Below are positions 62,689 through 64,000 of a stretch of DNA of 64,000 nucleotides, piece after piece. Source of the stretch: Parapedobacter deserti (GTDB lineage: Bacteria; Bacteroidota; Bacteroidia; Sphingobacteriales; Sphingobacteriaceae); assembly GCF_042646065.1 (NCBI RefSeq), contig NZ_JBHRTA010000030.1, forward strand, positions 62,001-126,000. The letters are read 5' to 3'. A program made the position numbers and the translations under genes. The notes under the pieces are model-generated. The model saw nothing but the letters and a program-made list of their open reading frames with translations. It had not been told where the DNA came from and did not search any database. Each line of letters begins with the position of its first letter. Positions within the stretch are counted from its first letter, which is position 1.

Positions 62689-64000
62689 CTATCCCGAAAT
62701 CGCATCGATGATATCGTATTGAGTGATGATGGCAATGTGGCCGTACTCATCTTCCACCAATACCGCTTGGTTGTCTTTATGAATGAGTGCCGATATTTTG
62801 TCTATAGAAGTTTGGAGGTCGACAAAAGGGAAGGGGGCGGTACATATTTCTGCGACCTTCGCCGATTTCAATGTGGGGTCTTCCAATAAGGCATGCAGGA
62901 TGTCGGCTTCTGTGACTTTGCCAATCACCATCTCTTGCTGGGTCACGGGTATCTGTGATATATTGAGCGTTTTCATGATGCTGAACGTTTCCATCACAGA
63001 CTGCTCCACATCTGCCGTGACGATGGGTACATCGCCGCGTTTCCTGAGGATCGCTTGTGCCGTTAGTTTCTCGTCGTTAAGAAAGCCACGCTCCCGGAGC
63101 CAGTCATCATTGTACATCTTGGCCATGTAGCGCGATCCATGGTCGTGCAGGATAACCACCACGACCGCGTCGTCGTGAAGCCTATCCTTAAGCTGTAAAA
63201 GTCCAGCGATGGCAGCTCCTGCGGAGTTGCCCGCAAAAATTCCTTCTTTACGGGCGATTTCACGGGTCATAAGAGCCGCATCCTTGTCGGTCACCTTTTC
63301 GAACAAATCAATGACGCTGAAATCCACATTTTTCGGCAAAAAGTCTTCGCCGATACCCTCTGTGATGTAGGGATGGATTTCGCTCTTGTCGAAAATTCCG
63401 GTCTCCTTGTACTTTTTGAAAACGGATCCGTAGGAATCAATGCCCCATACCTGTATCCCCGGGTTCTTTTCCTTGAGGTACCTGCCGGCACCGCTGATGG
63501 TACCACCGGTACCGACGCCCACAACGAGGTGGGTCACTCTGCCCTCGGTCTGCTCCCAAATTTCCGGCCCCGTTTGTTCGTAGTGCGCTTGCGTATTTGA
63601 AAGATTGTCGTATTGGTTAGCCTTCCATGAGTTGGGGATTTCCCGCGCCAACCGGCTCGATACAGCGTAGTACGACCGGGGATCTTCCGGATCAACGTTG
63701 GTAGGGCACACGATTACCTGTGCGCCGAATGCACGCAGAGCATCGATTTTTTCTTTCGATTGCTTGTCCGTTGTGGTGAAAATGCACTTATATCCTTTGA
63801 TCACGGCTGCAATCGCCAACCCCATCCCCGTGTTGCCGGAAGTGCCCTCAATAATGGTTCCCCCTGGCTTGAGAAGGCCCGCCTTTTCGGCGTCCTCAAC
63901 CATCTTTACGGCCATGCGGTCCTTAATGGAGTTGCCGGGATTGGTAGTTTCGACTTTTACTAAAATCGTACCCCTCACATCCTGGGTGATGTTGTTGAGC
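62689..64000 (-). CDS. Cystathionine beta-synthase, PLP domain plus CBS pair (5' end missing)
   Basis: A PLP enzyme that condenses serine and homocysteine in transsulfuration, or acts as a cysteine synthase-like enzyme. The visible frame runs to the window edge, starting LNNITQDVRGT, so the true start is outside. PLP lysine in GNSIKDRMA, loop GTSGNTGMGLA, GTGGTISGAGRYL, and a C-terminal pair of CBS domains (about the last 125 residues; ADVEQSVMETFSIMKTLNISQIPV in parts). CBS domains may bind SAM or adenosine ligands. With metXY and cysEM nearby it covers both directions of sulfur flow. Confidence 0.9.
   Translation of the reverse strand, partial: LNNITQDVRGTILVKVETTNPGNSIKDRMAVKMVEDAEKAGLLKPGGTIIEGTSGNTGMGLAIAAVIKGYKCIFTTTDKQSKEKIDALRAFGAQVIVCPTNVDPEDPRSYYAVSSRLAREIPNSWKANQYDNLSNTQAHYEQTGPEIWEQTEGRVTHLVVGVGTGGTISGAGRYLKEKNPGIQVWGIDSYGSVFKKYKETGIFDKSEIHPYITEGIGEDFLPKNVDFSVIDLFEKVTDKDAALMTREIARKEGIFAGNSAGAAIAGLLQLKDRLHDDAVVVVILHDHGSRYMAKMYNDDWLRERGFLNDEKLTAQAILRKRGDVPIVTADVEQSVMETFSIMKTLNISQIPVTQQEMVIGKVTEADILHALLEDPTLKSAKVAEICTAPFPFVDLQTSIDKISALIHKDNQAVLVEDEYGHIAIITQYDIIDAISG

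Noticed and set aside
1..64000. CRISPR array, transposase, integrase, phage or rRNA genes
   Set aside because: No repeat-spacer pattern, no transposase or integrase motif and no rRNA sequence was found on either strand.

Overview
The window comes from a chromosome of the phylum Bacteroidota, most probably a Sphingobacteriales (Pedobacter/Parapedobacter-like) species. The support is a SusC/SusD pair, type III glutamine synthetase, a PUR-type DUF3276 protein, a LuxE-like/FabG pair, a Bacteroidota-style LptD, and several promoters of the form TTG-N19/20-TAnnTTTG, which is the primary sigma-factor promoter of this phylum. I see no phage, insertion sequence, CRISPR array or rRNA. The window is ordinary chromosome with one accessory-looking stretch at about 49.9-54.2 kb.

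Layout. 0-2 kb: a methionine operon on the minus strand (promoter, SAM-I riboswitch, a 45-codon Met/Cys-rich leader ORF, metY, start of metX). 2-5 kb: DUF2721 membrane protein and glutamine synthetase III. 5-14.5 kb: exported peptidases and a serine hydrolase around a LolD/MacB-like ABC transporter. 14.5-17.3 kb: LiaF-like protein, LytS-type kinase and LytTR regulator in one operon with a clear promoter. 17.5-24.4 kb: PUR protein, LuxE-like acyltransferase plus FabG, CysE plus CysM, Tex and TatA. 24.4-36.1 kb: a large M14 peptidase beside a decayed M14 fragment, then AraC regulator / SusC / SusD / PepSY protein, which looks like a metal or metallophore uptake locus, then a MATE pump. 36.1-46.8 kb: housekeeping genes (E2 acyltransferase, CinA, LptD, amidase, MCE protein, tRNA-Leu, trigger factor, NlpE-META lipoprotein, endonuclease V). 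46.8-54.2 kb: PiT phosphate transporter, DedA, DinB, an orphan His-rich protein, a HicB-like protein, a cold-shock gene with a leader hairpin, a truncated AhpD-like gene with an intact promoter, and a short oxidoreductase/Crp operon. 54.3-62.7 kb: GlgE pathway operon (glgE, treS-pep2 fusion, glgB) followed by an AraD1/GguC-like gene. 62.7-64 kb: cystathionine beta-synthase, cut by the window edge.

How the genes work together. Sulfur assimilation recurs: metX/metY (homocysteine), cysE/cysM (cysteine) and a CBS enzyme (transsulfuration). Envelope biogenesis is represented by LptD, the MCE protein, the amidase, TatA and the LiaF-like system. The GlgE cluster is predicted to turn trehalose or maltose into branched alpha-glucan through maltose 1-phosphate. 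The most unusual item is the metY leader, where a SAM riboswitch is followed directly by a short ORF whose C-terminus is packed with Met and Cys codons, suggesting two stacked sensors: SAM by RNA, charged Met/Cys tRNA by translation.
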